Shown in pieces: positions 14,442 to 22,945 of a stretch of DNA of 44,342 nucleotides. Under the pieces are notes generated by a model that searched no databases, was not told the DNA's origin, and saw only the letters and a list, made by a program, of their open reading frames with translations. Location: contig JADLFH010000039.1 in the NCBI GenBank assembly GCA_020845705.1, forward strand, positions 1 to 44,342, in the 5' to 3' direction. Every line of letters starts with the position of its first letter. Within the stretch, counting starts at the first letter, position 1. The position numbers were made by a program, and so were the translations under genes. The stretch comes from Microthrixaceae bacterium (lineage in GTDB: Bacteria > Actinomycetota > Acidimicrobiia > Acidimicrobiales > Microtrichaceae).

Positions 14442-15844
14442 CGCAGCGCCGCCCGCAGCGCCACTCCGTCGGTGGTAACGACCTCCACATCCCGCGGCAG
14501 GTTCGTTGGGGTGGTCCCGTCGAGGAACCGGCCACCGGAGAGGCACACGTCGGGAAGGAGGTAGCGGTGCCCGGCGGGCTCGTCGGCGAGGACCCGTGCC
14601 AGGTCCTCGCCGACCATGAGCCCCGCCACCGCCGTGTTGCCGCCGAAGTAGCGGTTCTCGACCGGCACCACCCGGATGTCGTCACGATCGATCGAATCGA
14701 TTAGCGGTTCGATGATCGAGGCACCGTAGAGGCCCGTCAGGACACCCACCGGCGCTCGACGGGAAGGCGGATCCACCTGCACCACCGAAGGAGTCGGGGT
14801 CGATGCCGTTGCGTGGCGTGGCATATCCGTGGTCGCCTCCCAGCGCGACGATCGGTACCCCTCGGCGGGGGCACCGTCGACCCAGGAGAAGAAGCCTGGC
14901 TGGATTCCGATCGCGTGACCTTCGGTGTATCCGGCGAACTCCGCTTCGAATGCCCGGGCCATCCCGATGCCGTCCTCGTGCATCGGGAACGAGCCGTAGC
15001 GCTCCGCGGGTGGGAAGGGACGGCCCGCGAGCAGGTAGTACTCGTCCGCCGCGAAGACCATGCGATGTCCGACGAGCTCGCAGAACACCTCCTGCCACTC
15101 TTCGATCAGATCCACGACCGCGGCGGCCTCCTCCACGGTGTGAGGTCGCATGCGCGGCTCGGGGTTGAACTTCGAGACGCCGAGGGGTACCGCTGCTACA
15201 TGCACCAACTCGGGGTACTCGTCGAGGATCCCAGCGAGCGTGTCGTCGAGGATCTCTGCGTCGTTGAGCCCTGGGCAGATCACGAGCTGTCCGTGCACCT
15301 CCACCCCATGGTCCAACAGTGCCCTCAGCCACCGGAGGCTCACCCCGCCTCGCCTGTTGCGGAGGATCTCGGCTCGCACGTCGGGGTCGGTGGCATGGAT
15401 CGACACGTACAGCGGCGAGAGCCCCTCGGTGAGCACCCGTTCGAGGTCGGCCTCGGTGAACCGGGTGAGCGTTGTGAAGTTTCCGTAGAGAAACGACAGG
15501 CGGTAGTCGTCGTCCTTGAGGTAGAGGCTGGGGCGCATCCCCGGCGGGAGCTGGTAGATGAAGCAGAACTCGCAGTGGTTGTCACACGTGCGGATCTCGT
15601 CGAAGACCGAGGACTCCACCTCCATGCCCAACGGCACGCCGGGCTCCTTGACCACGTCGAGGGTTGTCTCGATGCCGCCACGGTCCACCTCGATGCTCAC
15701 CTCGGCCTCGTCGGTCACCAGGCGGTACTGGATGACGTCTCGGAGCACCTGTCCGTTGACCGCCACCACCACGTCGCCGACGGCGACCCCGGCCAAATCG
15801 GCGGGGGATCCCTCGGCGACGGCGATCACACGGGCGGCGGACAC
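14438..15844 (-). CDS. Radical-SAM/PDZ protein of the DUF512 family
   Basis: This 468-residue protein has an N-terminal PDZ-like domain (residues about 5-65, AVAEGSPADLAGVAVGDVVVAVNG). A radical-SAM core follows, whose CxxxCxxC cluster is Cys87-Cys91-Cys94 in RTCDNHCEFCFIYQLPPGMR, with LYLKDDDYRLSFLYGN just after. The C-terminal DUF512 region includes EPRMRPHT, FAADEYYLLAGRPFPP and GVLTGLYG. The family occurs widely in anaerobes and actinobacteria, often upstream of der, and its reaction is unknown. The GTG start follows TAGACT by 6 nt (leaderless), and the stop overlaps der. Confidence 0.88.
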   Translation of the reverse strand: MSAARVIAVAEGSPADLAGVAVGDVVVAVNGQVLRDVIQYRLVTDEAEVSIEVDRGGIETTLDVVKEPGVPLGMEVESSVFDEIRTCDNHCEFCFIYQLPPGMRPSLYLKDDDYRLSFLYGNFTTLTRFTEADLERVLTEGLSPLYVSIHATDPDVRAEILRNRRGGVSLRWLRALLDHGVEVHGQLVICPGLNDAEILDDTLAGILDEYPELVHVAAVPLGVSKFNPEPRMRPHTVEEAAAVVDLIEEWQEVFCELVGHRMVFAADEYYLLAGRPFPPAERYGSFPMHEDGIGMARAFEAEFAGYTEGHAIGIQPGFFSWVDGAPAEGYRSSRWEATTDMPRHATASTPTPSVVQVDPPSRRAPVGVLTGLYGASIIEPLIDSIDRDDIRVVPVENRYFGGNTAVAGLMVGEDLARVLADEPAGHRYLLPDVCLSGGRFLDGTTPTNLPRDVEVVTTDGVALRAALR

Positions 15845-15850
15845 CGGCTG

Positions 15851-15856
15851 AGTCTA
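15851..15856 (-). promoter_or_regulatory. -10-like hexamer of the DUF512-der operon
   Basis: TAGACT ends 6 nt before the GTG start. It shares the 67-nt divergent region with the ispH promoter. Confidence 0.5.
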
Positions 15857-15896
15857 CGGAGCGCCACCCACACCCCGCCGAACCGGGGGCGCGCCG

Positions 15897-15902
15897 TAGG
15901 CT
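15897..15902 (+). promoter_or_regulatory. -10-like hexamer of ispH
   Basis: TAGGCT ends 9 nt before the ispH ATG, and the sequence between (GGCCGGGCC) lacks a purine-rich Shine-Dalgarno match. Confidence 0.5.
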
Positions 15903-15911
15903 GGCCGGGCC

Positions 15912-16943
15912 ATGGATGTCGATCGAGTGCTGCTCGCTGCGCCCCGCGGGTTCTGCGCGGGCGTGGAGATGGCCATCAAGGCCTTGTCATGGATGGTCCG
16001 GGCGTTCGAGCCTCCCGTGTACTGCTACCACGAGATCGTCCACAACCAGCGAGTTGTCGATCGCTTCCGCGAGTTGGGAGTGGTCTTCGTCGATGACATC
16101 GCAGAGGTGCCCGCAGGTCGACCTGTGATGCTCTCGGCGCACGGCTCGGCACCGGAGGTGGTCGACGCGGCCGTCGAGAGCTGCGGATACGTGGTCGACG
16201 CGGTCTGTCCCCTGGTGACGAAGGTCCACCATGAGGTGAAGGTGCGCGCCGCCAAGGGATACCAGATCGTCTATGTGGGCCACGACGGCCACGAGGAAGC
16301 CGTGGGCACGATGGCAGTGGCGCCGGATGTCATGCATCGAGTCGAGTCGACCGACGAGGTCGCGGGTCTGCCTCACTTCGACGGGCCGGTGGCGCTGTTG
16401 GCGCAGACCACCCTGTCGCACCGCGACTGGGCCGATGTGGCAGACGCCACCCGCGAGCGGTTCCCCGAGATGTGGATGCCGGGACGGTCCGACCTCTGCT
16501 TCGCGACCACCAACCGCCAGTCAGCGCTAATGGAGCTGGCAACCCACTGCGACGCGATCGTCGTGGTCGGATCCGCGAACTCCTCCAACACGCTGGCCCT
16601 CGAGAAGTTGGCCAACGAGGCGGGCTGTGCTCGCGTGTTCCGGGTCAACGACGCGGCGGAAGTCCCCGGAGACCTCACCGGAACGGTGGGCGTGACCGCC
16701 GGGGCATCGGCGCCCGAGGAGCTCGTGGCTGCCGTGATCACCCGACTCGATCCCCGCGAGGGGGTGACCGAAGTGCGCATCACCGAGGAGGACGAGTACT
16801 TCCCGCCTCCTCGGAACCTCCGCGACCTGATTGCGGCTCTCGACGGCTTCGCAACTGCGATGGTGGGGGGACCTGCCCCGATGTCTGCTCTGACCGAAGA
16901 TCGCCACCAGCCCGCCAGCGATGTCCTCGGGCACCTGCGTTGA
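15912..16943 (+). CDS. ispH: 4-hydroxy-3-methylbut-2-enyl diphosphate reductase
   Basis: IspH (LytB) is the last enzyme of the MEP isoprenoid pathway, a 4Fe-4S protein making IPP and DMAPP. The 343-residue protein carries all three cluster cysteines, in APRGFCAGVEMAI, VDAVCPLVTKVH and DLCFATTNRQSAL. It also has the conserved His residues in CYHEIVHN, LSAHGSAPEV and YVGHDGHEEAVGTM, with the catalytic Glu in HEEA. VTAGASAPEELV closes the fold. The ATG is 9 nt after a TAGGCT hexamer, so the transcript is likely leaderless. The MEP pathway implies isoprenoids for undecaprenyl lipid carriers and quinones. Confidence 0.97.
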   Translation: MDVDRVLLAAPRGFCAGVEMAIKALSWMVRAFEPPVYCYHEIVHNQRVVDRFRELGVVFVDDIAEVPAGRPVMLSAHGSAPEVVDAAVESCGYVVDAVCPLVTKVHHEVKVRAAKGYQIVYVGHDGHEEAVGTMAVAPDVMHRVESTDEVAGLPHFDGPVALLAQTTLSHRDWADVADATRERFPEMWMPGRSDLCFATTNRQSALMELATHCDAIVVVGSANSSNTLALEKLANEAGCARVFRVNDAAEVPGDLTGTVGVTAGASAPEELVAAVITRLDPREGVTEVRITEEDEYFPPPRNLRDLIAALDGFATAMVGGPAPMSALTEDRHQPASDVLGHLR

Positions 16944-16964
16944 ACGGTCCGCCGGTGCCCGCCC

Positions 16965-16970
16965 TATGGT
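16965..16970 (+). promoter_or_regulatory. -10-like hexamer of the CopD-like gene
   Basis: TATGGT ends 7 nt before the ATG at 16978. The hexamer contains an earlier in-frame ATG (16966), but the leaderless spacing favours the later start. Confidence 0.5.
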
Positions 16971-16977
16971 GCGCGCC

Positions 16978-17382
16978 ATGAGCGTCTTGAGCCTCGACGT
17001 CATCCGCATCAGCCTCCACGTCCTCGCCGCGACCATCTGGGTCGGCGGCCAGTTCCTCCTGGCCGGATTGGTCAAACCGCTTCGCGCCGTCGATCCCGAC
17101 GCCCCCCGTGCAGCGGCCAACCGCTACAACCTGATCGCCTGGCCTGCATACGGGCTCCTGCTCTTCACCGGTCTCTGGAACCTCCTCGAAGCCTGGCCGA
17201 TCCGTATCGGTTGGCACCCCTGGATCGAGATCAAGGTCTTGGCCTGGCTTTTGTCGGGCGTGGGCGCGTTCCTCCACATCAGGGCCAAGGGCAGCACATT
17301 GATGCTGGCCATCGGCGGGGCCCTCTCGAGCGTCTTCGCCGTGGTGACCCTCGTGCTGGGCGTCGCGCTGCGGTTCCAGTAG
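16978..17382 (+). CDS. Four-helix membrane protein, CopD-like
   Basis: This 134-residue integral membrane protein has four hydrophobic segments. The first helix, IRISLHVLAATIWVGGQFLLAGLV, carries the His-Val-x-x-x-x-Trp-Val-Gly-Gly pattern of CopD-type domains (copper-resistance D and heme-copper-linked membrane proteins). NRYNLIAWPAYGLLLFTGLWNLL and WHPWIEIKVLAWLLSGVGAFLHI contain further Trp/His positions that could bind metal or heme. A copper role is only suggested by the fold. It follows ispH after 34 nt but has its own TATGGT element. The ATG at 16966 would add four residues. Confidence 0.75.
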   Translation: MSVLSLDVIRISLHVLAATIWVGGQFLLAGLVKPLRAVDPDAPRAAANRYNLIAWPAYGLLLFTGLWNLLEAWPIRIGWHPWIEIKVLAWLLSGVGAFLHIRAKGSTLMLAIGGALSSVFAVVTLVLGVALRFQ

Positions 17383-17396
17383 GAGCCGCCAGGCGC

Positions 17397-18101
17397 TCAG
17401 GGCGTGGTGCCCGCCAACGCGCACGCCTCCTCGTAGAGGGCCTGCACCGCAACTCCGAGGCGTTCGGTGGTGACGTCCACCGCCGCACGCGGCACGCGCC
17501 CTTCGATGGCGACATCTGGGTAGATGGGTTCGCCGATCACGAGGACGATCTTGGCGGGCCGTACCAGTTTCGAGCCGATCGGCATGGCCCTGGCGGAGCC
17601 GCCGATCCCGATCGGCAGGATCGGCACCCGCTCGTTACACGCCACATACGCAGGTCCGGCAAAGAGGTCCTCGACCACCGGCCCTTCCTTACGACGACCT
17701 TCGGGGAACATGACCAGCGGCTCGCCGTCGGCGACCACACGCCGGCAGGTCTCCAGAGACTCACGATCGACACCGCTGCGGTTCACGGGGAACGAACCCA
17801 TCGCGTACAGGAAGCGGTCGATCCGGCCGCCACGAAAGATCGAGCGCTTCGCCATCCAGCGCAGCCTCCGCCGTATCGCCAGGCCGGGCAAGGCGAAGTC
17901 GAGGTTCGACCGGTGCACCGGGGAGATGACGAACGCGCCCGAGGCCGGGATGCGTTCGGAGTGGACAACCTCGAAACGGAAGAAGAGCCGGGCAACCACC
18001 AGCGAGGCCGCACGCAGCGTCCAGTAGGCGGCGAGGGCTTGGCGACTCCGACCCCGGCACGCCACCGCAGCCACCCGTTCGACGCGTGTCGGGTCGCTCA
18101 T
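17397..18101 (-). CDS. plsC: 1-acyl-sn-glycerol-3-phosphate acyltransferase-like protein
   Basis: This 234-residue PlsC-family enzyme acylates lysophosphatidic acid or similar acceptors at the membrane. The HxxxxD catalytic motif is in ISPVHRSNLDFALPG. The second motif is YAMGSFPVNRSG, and the third is LVMFPEGRRKEGP, which binds the phosphate of the acceptor. PILPIGIGGS is motif IV. An amphipathic N-terminal region (ALAAYWTLRAASLVVARLFF) probably attaches it to the membrane. It is the last gene of the aroH-tyrA-aroA-cmk-plsC operon, overlapping cmk by 4 nt. A plsC next to cmk is common in bacteria and links CTP/CDP-lipid supply to phosphatidate. Confidence 0.9.
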   Translation of the reverse strand: MSDPTRVERVAAVACRGRSRQALAAYWTLRAASLVVARLFFRFEVVHSERIPASGAFVISPVHRSNLDFALPGLAIRRRLRWMAKRSIFRGGRIDRFLYAMGSFPVNRSGVDRESLETCRRVVADGEPLVMFPEGRRKEGPVVEDLFAGPAYVACNERVPILPIGIGGSARAMPIGSKLVRPAKIVLVIGEPIYPDVAIEGRVPRAAVDVTTERLGVAVQALYEEACALAGTTP

Positions 18102-18739
18102 CGACCCACCATCGCCACGAGCCGGTCAAGTACCTGACCGATGTCGAGATCGCTGGTGTCGAGGGTCACGGATCCGTCGGCCTCGAGCAGCGGCGAGTCG
18201 GCCCGGGTCGAGTCGAGGTGGTCGCGCTCGGCGATGTTGGCCGCCCACGTGGCGATCGTCGTCTCATCCAACTCCCCCAACTCGGATGCCCGCCGGCGGG
18301 CCCGCACCTCGGGCCGGGCGGTCAGGAAGACCTTGAGCGTTGCATCCGGAAACACCACCGACCCGATGTCCCGACCCTCCACCACGCCGCCGCCCGCGGC
18401 TTTCGCCCAGGCTCGTTGCCGGGCGACGAGCTCGGCACGCACGCCCGGGTTCGCCGCCACCACCGAGACCGCCCCCGACACCTGCGGTCCGCGGATCGCG
18501 TCGGTCACCTCGGTGCCGTCGACCAACACCACGTGTCCGACCTCGATGCCGATCCGCCTCGCAATCGCCGCGACCGAATCGAGGTCGGTTGGGTCGATCC
18601 CCTCGTTGATCACCGCCCACGTGACCGCGCGGTACATGGCGCCTGTGTCGAGATACGGCACACCCAGCCGCTCGGCGAGGGCCCGGGCGATGGTCGACTT
18701 GCCCGAGCCCGCCGGACCGTCGATGGCCACCAGCAGCAT
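18098..18739 (-). CDS. cmk: Cytidylate kinase
   Basis: Cmk phosphorylates CMP and dCMP to the diphosphates. The 213-residue protein has the P-loop AIDGPAGSGKSTIARALAERLG at its start and YLDTGAMYRAVTW for CMP binding. VVEGRDIGSVVFPDATLKVFLTA and the RRASELGE lid follow. Its ATG overlaps the aroA stop by one base (TGATG), and its stop overlaps plsC (ATGA), so it lies inside a tightly coupled operon. The first three residues before the beta strand (MLL) fit a true start. Confidence 0.97.
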   Translation of the reverse strand: MLLVAIDGPAGSGKSTIARALAERLGVPYLDTGAMYRAVTWAVINEGIDPTDLDSVAAIARRIGIEVGHVVLVDGTEVTDAIRGPQVSGAVSVVAANPGVRAELVARQRAWAKAAGGGVVEGRDIGSVVFPDATLKVFLTARPEVRARRRASELGELDETTIATWAANIAERDHLDSTRADSPLLEADGSVTLDTSDLDIGQVLDRLVAMVGR

Positions 18740-19995
18740 CAGGGCGCCCTCATCTGATCGAGGGCCTCGAAGAACCCCGGGAAGGTCTTGGCAACACAGC
18801 CCGGATCCTCGATCCGCACTCCGGATCGGCGCAAGCCGGCCAACGCGAAGCTCATCGCGATCCGATGGTCGTCGAAGGTACGGATGCTTCCTCCGTGGGT
18901 TCCGTTGCCATCGGGCTTCCCCTCGACGAGGAACCCGTCCGGCTCCTCCGATGCGGTGACCCCGATTCGCCCCAACCCTTCGACCACAGCCGCGATGCGA
19001 TCGGACTCCTTGCGACGGATGAACCCGATACCCCGGGCACGGGAACGACCCTCGGCGAAGCCCGCTACCACAGCGAAGGTGGGCGCCTGATCGGAGATGT
19101 CGGCCAGATCGACCTCTGTCGCCCCCAACCGAGACGGCCCCCTCACCGTGATGGCCCTCTCCTCACGATCGACCACACACCCCATCCTCTCCAACACGTC
19201 GACGAAGCCCACGTCGCCCTGCAACGAGGTTGGGCCAAGTCCCTCCACCCGCACCCGTCCTCCACAGATCGCCGCGGCCGCCCAGAAGTAGCACGCGGTC
19301 GAGGCGTCCGGCTCCACGCTGTACTCGGTCGCCCGATACCCCTTCGGCACCTCGGCTTCGGCACCGAAGGCCGCCATCACCGATCTGGTCATCTGCACAT
19401 ACGGTCGCGACTTCAGCTCGCCTGTCACTTCGACGCGCAGGGGACCCGCCGCGCAGGGGCTCACCAACAGCAGGGCGGAGAGGAACTGGCTGGAGACATC
19501 ACCGGAGACATCCACCCGGCCTCCCCCCAGGCCACCGGCATGCACCACCAACGGCAGACGTCCCGATGTCGAGGTCACCTCGACTCCCAGCGAGCCCAAC
19601 GCGTCCACGAGCACACCCATCGGTCTGGTCCGCATCGGCGCCGCCGCGTCGATCGTGTAGTCGCCGTCGCCCAGCGCGCACATGGCGGTAACGAAGCGCG
19701 ATGTCGTCCCCGAGAGGCGGGTGTAGAGCGATCGTGGCCCTGGCGGCAACCGGCCCCCACAGCCCGACACCTCCACCGTCGTCTCGTCGAGCTGCCGCCA
19801 GCCGATTCCGAGATCGGTGAGGCACTCGAGCATCGCCTCGGTGTCCTCGGAGCGGAGAAGCCCCGAGATCACCGAGGTCCCGCGTGCCAACGCCGCACAG
19901 ACCAGCGCACGGTTCGAGATGGATCGTGAACCTGGCACGGAGACCACGGCGTCGGGAGGAGCCGTCAGGGGCTCGATCTCCACTGTGTCGATCAC
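18739..19995 (-). CDS. aroA: 3-phosphoshikimate 1-carboxyvinyltransferase (EPSP synthase)
   Basis: AroA joins phosphoenolpyruvate to shikimate-3-phosphate in the chorismate pathway. This 418-residue protein contains VPGSRSISNRALVCAALA (the substrate-binding Ser/Arg loop), LSGTTSRFVTAMCALG and GLGGGRVDVSGDVSSQFLSALLL. It also has FIRRKESDRIAAVVEGLGRIG and TFDDHRIAMSFALAG near the C-terminus. It overlaps tyrA by 4 nt upstream and cmk by 1 nt downstream. PEP-site residues look intact. The order aroH-tyrA-aroA groups chorismate formation with its use for tyrosine and prephenate. Confidence 0.97.
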   Translation of the reverse strand: MIDTVEIEPLTAPPDAVVSVPGSRSISNRALVCAALARGTSVISGLLRSEDTEAMLECLTDLGIGWRQLDETTVEVSGCGGRLPPGPRSLYTRLSGTTSRFVTAMCALGDGDYTIDAAAPMRTRPMGVLVDALGSLGVEVTSTSGRLPLVVHAGGLGGGRVDVSGDVSSQFLSALLLVSPCAAGPLRVEVTGELKSRPYVQMTRSVMAAFGAEAEVPKGYRATEYSVEPDASTACYFWAAAAICGGRVRVEGLGPTSLQGDVGFVDVLERMGCVVDREERAITVRGPSRLGATEVDLADISDQAPTFAVVAGFAEGRSRARGIGFIRRKESDRIAAVVEGLGRIGVTASEEPDGFLVEGKPDGNGTHGGSIRTFDDHRIAMSFALAGLRRSGVRIEDPGCVAKTFPGFFEALDQMRAP

Positions 19996-21068
19996 CCGAG
20001 GCTCCGAGTGGAGCTCCGATATCCGAGCGCATCGAGTGCCTCCACGAACGCCGCCGCGGCCTCGGCGGCGATGACGAGGATCATGACGCCACGGGGACCT
20101 TCGGCCGAGTGGGCGAGCTCGATGTCATAGATGTTGACCGCCAGCTGGGTTGCAAGTGTCGTGACCGCCGCGAGCCGGCCAGGTTCGTCCGAGACAGGCA
20201 CCCGGAGTTCCACGAGTGCCTCCGCACGAGGCGCGGTGGTCGGAAGGTTGAGCCGAGCCTGGCGTGCGGCGTCGAGCTGGCCCAACATCCGCGCACGGTC
20301 CGACGACGCCACAGTCGACCGAACTGCTCCGAGCTCGTCGATGAGCTCGTCGAGGGCGGAGACGATGGCGTCTCGGTTCTCGGCGCAGATGTCGGGCCAG
20401 ATGCCGGGGTGACCTGACGCTATCCGCGTCATGTCCCTGAATCCGCCGGCGGCGAGACGCAACAGAGCGCCGTGGCGGTCGGCACGGCCGGCAGCCAAGC
20501 GCATCAGGGTCGCTGCGGTGAGATGAGGCACATGGCTGATTACGGCGACCACCGAGTCGTGTTCGCCCGGATCGAGCGTGACGACCTCGGCGCCCAGGGA
20601 ACCGACCATGGAGTGGACCGTCGCATACGCCTCCGGATCGGTGTTCACCACAGGCGTCAGCACCCAAGTGGCACCCCGGAACATCGTGGCGCTGGAACCG
20701 GCGATCCCCTCCTGTTCGGAACCCGCCATCGGATGGCCCCCTACGAAACGCCCGCCTCCCACTGCCTCGACGATCGCGGCTTTCACCGATCCCACGTCGG
20801 TTATCACCGCATGGGGATGGGACCGGAGGGCGCCGCGAGCGGCGGCTGCAACCGCCCCCACAGGGAGGGCGATGACGACGAGGTGGGCCGCGGGGTCCGA
20901 GCCGACCTGGTCGAGAGCTCCCACGGCGACTGCCGCTGTAGCCGTTTCGGGGTCGCGGTCGGTGCCGCTGACATGCCATCCCGCGGCACGCAGACCGAGT
21001 CCGACCGAGCCCCCGATCAGACCTGTCCCGATGATCTGAGCGCGACGTTGCTCACCTGAAGTCGACAT
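19992..21068 (-). CDS. tyrA: Prephenate dehydrogenase with C-terminal ACT domain
   Basis: TyrA oxidatively decarboxylates prephenate to 4-hydroxyphenylpyruvate with NAD(P)+. The N-terminal Rossmann loop is QIIGTGLIGGSVGLGLRAAG, followed by TDVGSVKAAIVEAV, VGGHPMAGSEQEG (catalytic-site His and Gln) and VVAVISHVPHLTAATL. Residues from about 285 form an ACT domain (ELRVPVSDEPGRLAAVTTLATQL), probably the allosteric tyrosine sensor. The start is GTGATG at the aroH stop: ATG at 21068 gives TGATG overlap, and GTG at 21071 gives GTGA overlap. The ATG is used here. The stop overlaps aroA. Confidence 0.95.
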   Translation of the reverse strand: MSTSGEQRRAQIIGTGLIGGSVGLGLRAAGWHVSGTDRDPETATAAVAVGALDQVGSDPAAHLVVIALPVGAVAAAARGALRSHPHAVITDVGSVKAAIVEAVGGGRFVGGHPMAGSEQEGIAGSSATMFRGATWVLTPVVNTDPEAYATVHSMVGSLGAEVVTLDPGEHDSVVAVISHVPHLTAATLMRLAAGRADRHGALLRLAAGGFRDMTRIASGHPGIWPDICAENRDAIVSALDELIDELGAVRSTVASSDRARMLGQLDAARQARLNLPTTAPRAEALVELRVPVSDEPGRLAAVTTLATQLAVNIYDIELAHSAEGPRGVMILVIAAEAAAAFVEALDALGYRSSTRSLG

Positions 21069-21436
21069 CACTCAGGAAGGTCGTCGCGCAGCCCCCGCGC
21101 ACCTTCGAGGTAGACGTGGCGGAGTTCGTCTCGTGCCAGGCCCGTGTTGAGATGCATCAGCACCCGGATGCAGTGGGGCACCGCCCCGGCGATGTCGAGC
21201 TCCTGTGCACAGATGAGCGGGACATCGCCCAGGCCCACGGTGCGAGCCGCCGTTGCAGGAAAGACCGACGTGAGATCGCTTGTGGCTGTGAACAGGATCG
21301 AGATGACATCGTCGTGGGCGATGTCGTTGCGTTCCAACATCAGCTCGACGAGCTCCACGACGCGCTCGGCGACGTGTTCGGCTTCATCGATGTCGAAGGT
21401 GGTTGCACCTCGGAGTGCCCGGACGGCGGATGACAC
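21068..21436 (-). CDS. aroH: Monofunctional chorismate mutase, AroH type
   Basis: This 122-residue protein rearranges chorismate to prephenate, which TyrA then uses. It matches the Bacillus AroH fold class rather than AroQ: VRALRGATTFDIDEAEH near the N-terminus has the catalytic Arg. ILFTATSDLTSVFPATAAR, LICAQELDIAGAVPHCIRVLMHLNT and IRHVYLEGARGLR-like segments supply the Glu/Arg active site. The GTG start is preceded by TAGCAT at 8 nt. That hexamer overlaps the TAG stop of rluB, so the aro operon has a promoter within the end of the neighbouring gene. Confidence 0.95.
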   Translation of the reverse strand: MSSAVRALRGATTFDIDEAEHVAERVVELVELMLERNDIAHDDVISILFTATSDLTSVFPATAARTVGLGDVPLICAQELDIAGAVPHCIRVLMHLNTGLARDELRHVYLEGARGLRDDLPE

Positions 21437-21444
21437 GGCGTGGG

Positions 21445-21450
21445 ATGCTA
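21445..21450 (-). promoter_or_regulatory. -10-like hexamer of the aroH operon
   Basis: TAGCAT ends 8 nt before the aroH GTG, and its TAG is also the rluB stop codon. Confidence 0.45.
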
Positions 21451-22212
21451 CCCGGCCGCCCCGGTGCCACAGTCGAGCCGCGACGGGTCACGGCGAACCG
21501 CGCGTTCCAACGTCCGCAGCTCGCCGGTGCTGAGCTCACGCCACTCCCCTGGTCCGAGCCGGGTGTCGCGCAGCGGACCTATCCGGACGCGGACGAGGCG
21601 GCGCACCGGATGGCCGACCGCCTCGCACATGCGCCGCACCTGCCGGTTGCGCCCTTCGTGGATCACGATGCGCACCACATTGCCCTCGAGCAGAGACACC
21701 GTTGCCGGAGCCGTGACGCCGTCGTCCAGTTCCACCCCGGACCGCAGCGTCCGGAGCGCACCACGCGAAGGCGTCCCCTGGACCTCGGCCAGGTACTCCT
21801 TGTCGATCCCGAAGCTCGGATGTGTCAGGCGGTGGGTCAGCTCACCGTCGTTGGTCAACAGGAGCAGACCCTCGGTATCGGCGTCGAGGCGCCCAACCGG
21901 GTGCACCCGGGGCTCGGCGGGCAACCCGTCGAGGACGGTCGGTCGGCCCTGGGGATCATCTGCGGTGGTGATCACGCCGGCTGCCTTGTTGAGCAGGTAG
22001 TACACGGCGTCGGGGCGAACCCCGATGGCCACACCGTCGATCTCGATGAGATCGGTCCGTGGGTCCACGCGGCGGCCCAGCGTCGCAACCTGTCCGTTCA
22101 CCGTGACCGAGCCGGCGTCTATCAGCTCCTCGCACCGCCGACGCGAGCCCACGCCGACCCGCGCCAGAACCTTCTGGAGCCGCTCACCCTCGGGGAGCGT
22201 CATCGAAGGCAT
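21448..22212 (-). CDS. rluB: Ribosomal large-subunit pseudouridine synthase (RluB/RsuA family)
   Basis: This 254-residue RNA-modifying enzyme has an N-terminal S4 RNA-binding domain (ERLQKVLARVGVGSRRRCEELI, residues about 8-70). A RsuA/RluB catalytic domain follows, with the Asp in HPVGRLDADTEGLLLLTNDGELTHRLTHP and the closing IHEGRNRQVRRMCEAVGHPVRRLVRVRIG. It modifies uridine in 23S rRNA near the peptidyl-transferase centre, by family inference. Its ATG lies 29 nt inside scpB; a second ATG three codons in is equally possible. Cluster order scpA-scpB-rluB is conserved in many Gram-positive bacteria. Confidence 0.95.
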   Translation of the reverse strand: MPSMTLPEGERLQKVLARVGVGSRRRCEELIDAGSVTVNGQVATLGRRVDPRTDLIEIDGVAIGVRPDAVYYLLNKAAGVITTADDPQGRPTVLDGLPAEPRVHPVGRLDADTEGLLLLTNDGELTHRLTHPSFGIDKEYLAEVQGTPSRGALRTLRSGVELDDGVTAPATVSLLEGNVVRIVIHEGRNRQVRRMCEAVGHPVRRLVRVRIGPLRDTRLGPGEWRELSTGELRTLERAVRRDPSRLDCGTGAAG

Positions 22213-22945
22213 CGCCGGAATCTTCGGCCAGCACCTCGAGCGCCTCGAGCGGTTCGCTCAGATGCACGGGCTGTGGATCGGTGAGATCGATCACCACTTC
22301 CTCCGTCTGGGGATCCTCCGCGACATCCACACCCTCGTCGTCGATGCGCAAGCCGCGCTCGAGCTGTTCGAGCACATCGACGCTCGGGACGAACTCGCCC
22401 AGCGCAGGTAGCTCCCCGAGCCCGTTGAGACCGAGGCGCTCCAGGAAGTGGCTGGTCGTGCCGAACAACACCGCCTGGCCGGGACCGGGGTCGCGCGCGA
22501 GCTCGGCGATGTAGCCGCGCTGTTGCAGTGTGCGCATGACCGCATCGACGTTGACACCCCGGATGGCGGAAACCTGGGCCCGTGATATGGGCTGCTTGTA
22601 GGCGATGATCGCCAGCGTCTCCAGCGCTGCGGCCGACAGGCGCGAGGACTGGCCCGACAACACGAAGCGTTCGACATAGGGCGAAAGGTCGCTGTGGCTC
22701 TGGAAGCGCCATCCGCCCGCCACCTTGACGAGCTCGAAGCCTCGCTCTTCCGCCTCGTACGCCGCTGCCAGCTCCTCACAGATCGCCTCAACGACCTCGG
22801 GTGCCACCTCTACGAGCTGCGCCAGCAACCGGGGATCCGCGGGTTCGTCCGCGACCATCACGATCGCCTCGATGGCCCGCCGGGTTTCCGTTCGTCCCTC
22901 CACCAGCCTGCTCCCCGTCGCGTCCCGCTCAGCCTTCGTAGACAT
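22184..22945 (-). CDS. scpB: Segregation and condensation protein B
   Basis: ScpB forms the SMC-ScpAB condensin with ScpA. This 253-residue protein has two winged-helix domains: RRAIEAIVMVADEPADPRLLAQLV near the start, and ETLAIIAYKQPISRAQVSAIRGVNVDAVMRTL in the middle. GYIAELARDPGPGQAVLFGTTSHFLERLGL and an acidic C-terminal tail of about 70 residues follow. The ATG at 22945 overlaps the end of scpA by 17 nt; a downstream GTG before EGRTE is an alternative. The acidic tail overlaps the rluB start. Confidence 0.93.
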   Translation of the reverse strand: MSTKAERDATGSRLVEGRTETRRAIEAIVMVADEPADPRLLAQLVEVAPEVVEAICEELAAAYEAEERGFELVKVAGGWRFQSHSDLSPYVERFVLSGQSSRLSAAALETLAIIAYKQPISRAQVSAIRGVNVDAVMRTLQQRGYIAELARDPGPGQAVLFGTTSHFLERLGLNGLGELPALGEFVPSVDVLEQLERGLRIDDEGVDVAEDPQTEEVVIDLTDPQPVHLSEPLEALEVLAEDSGDAFDDAPRG

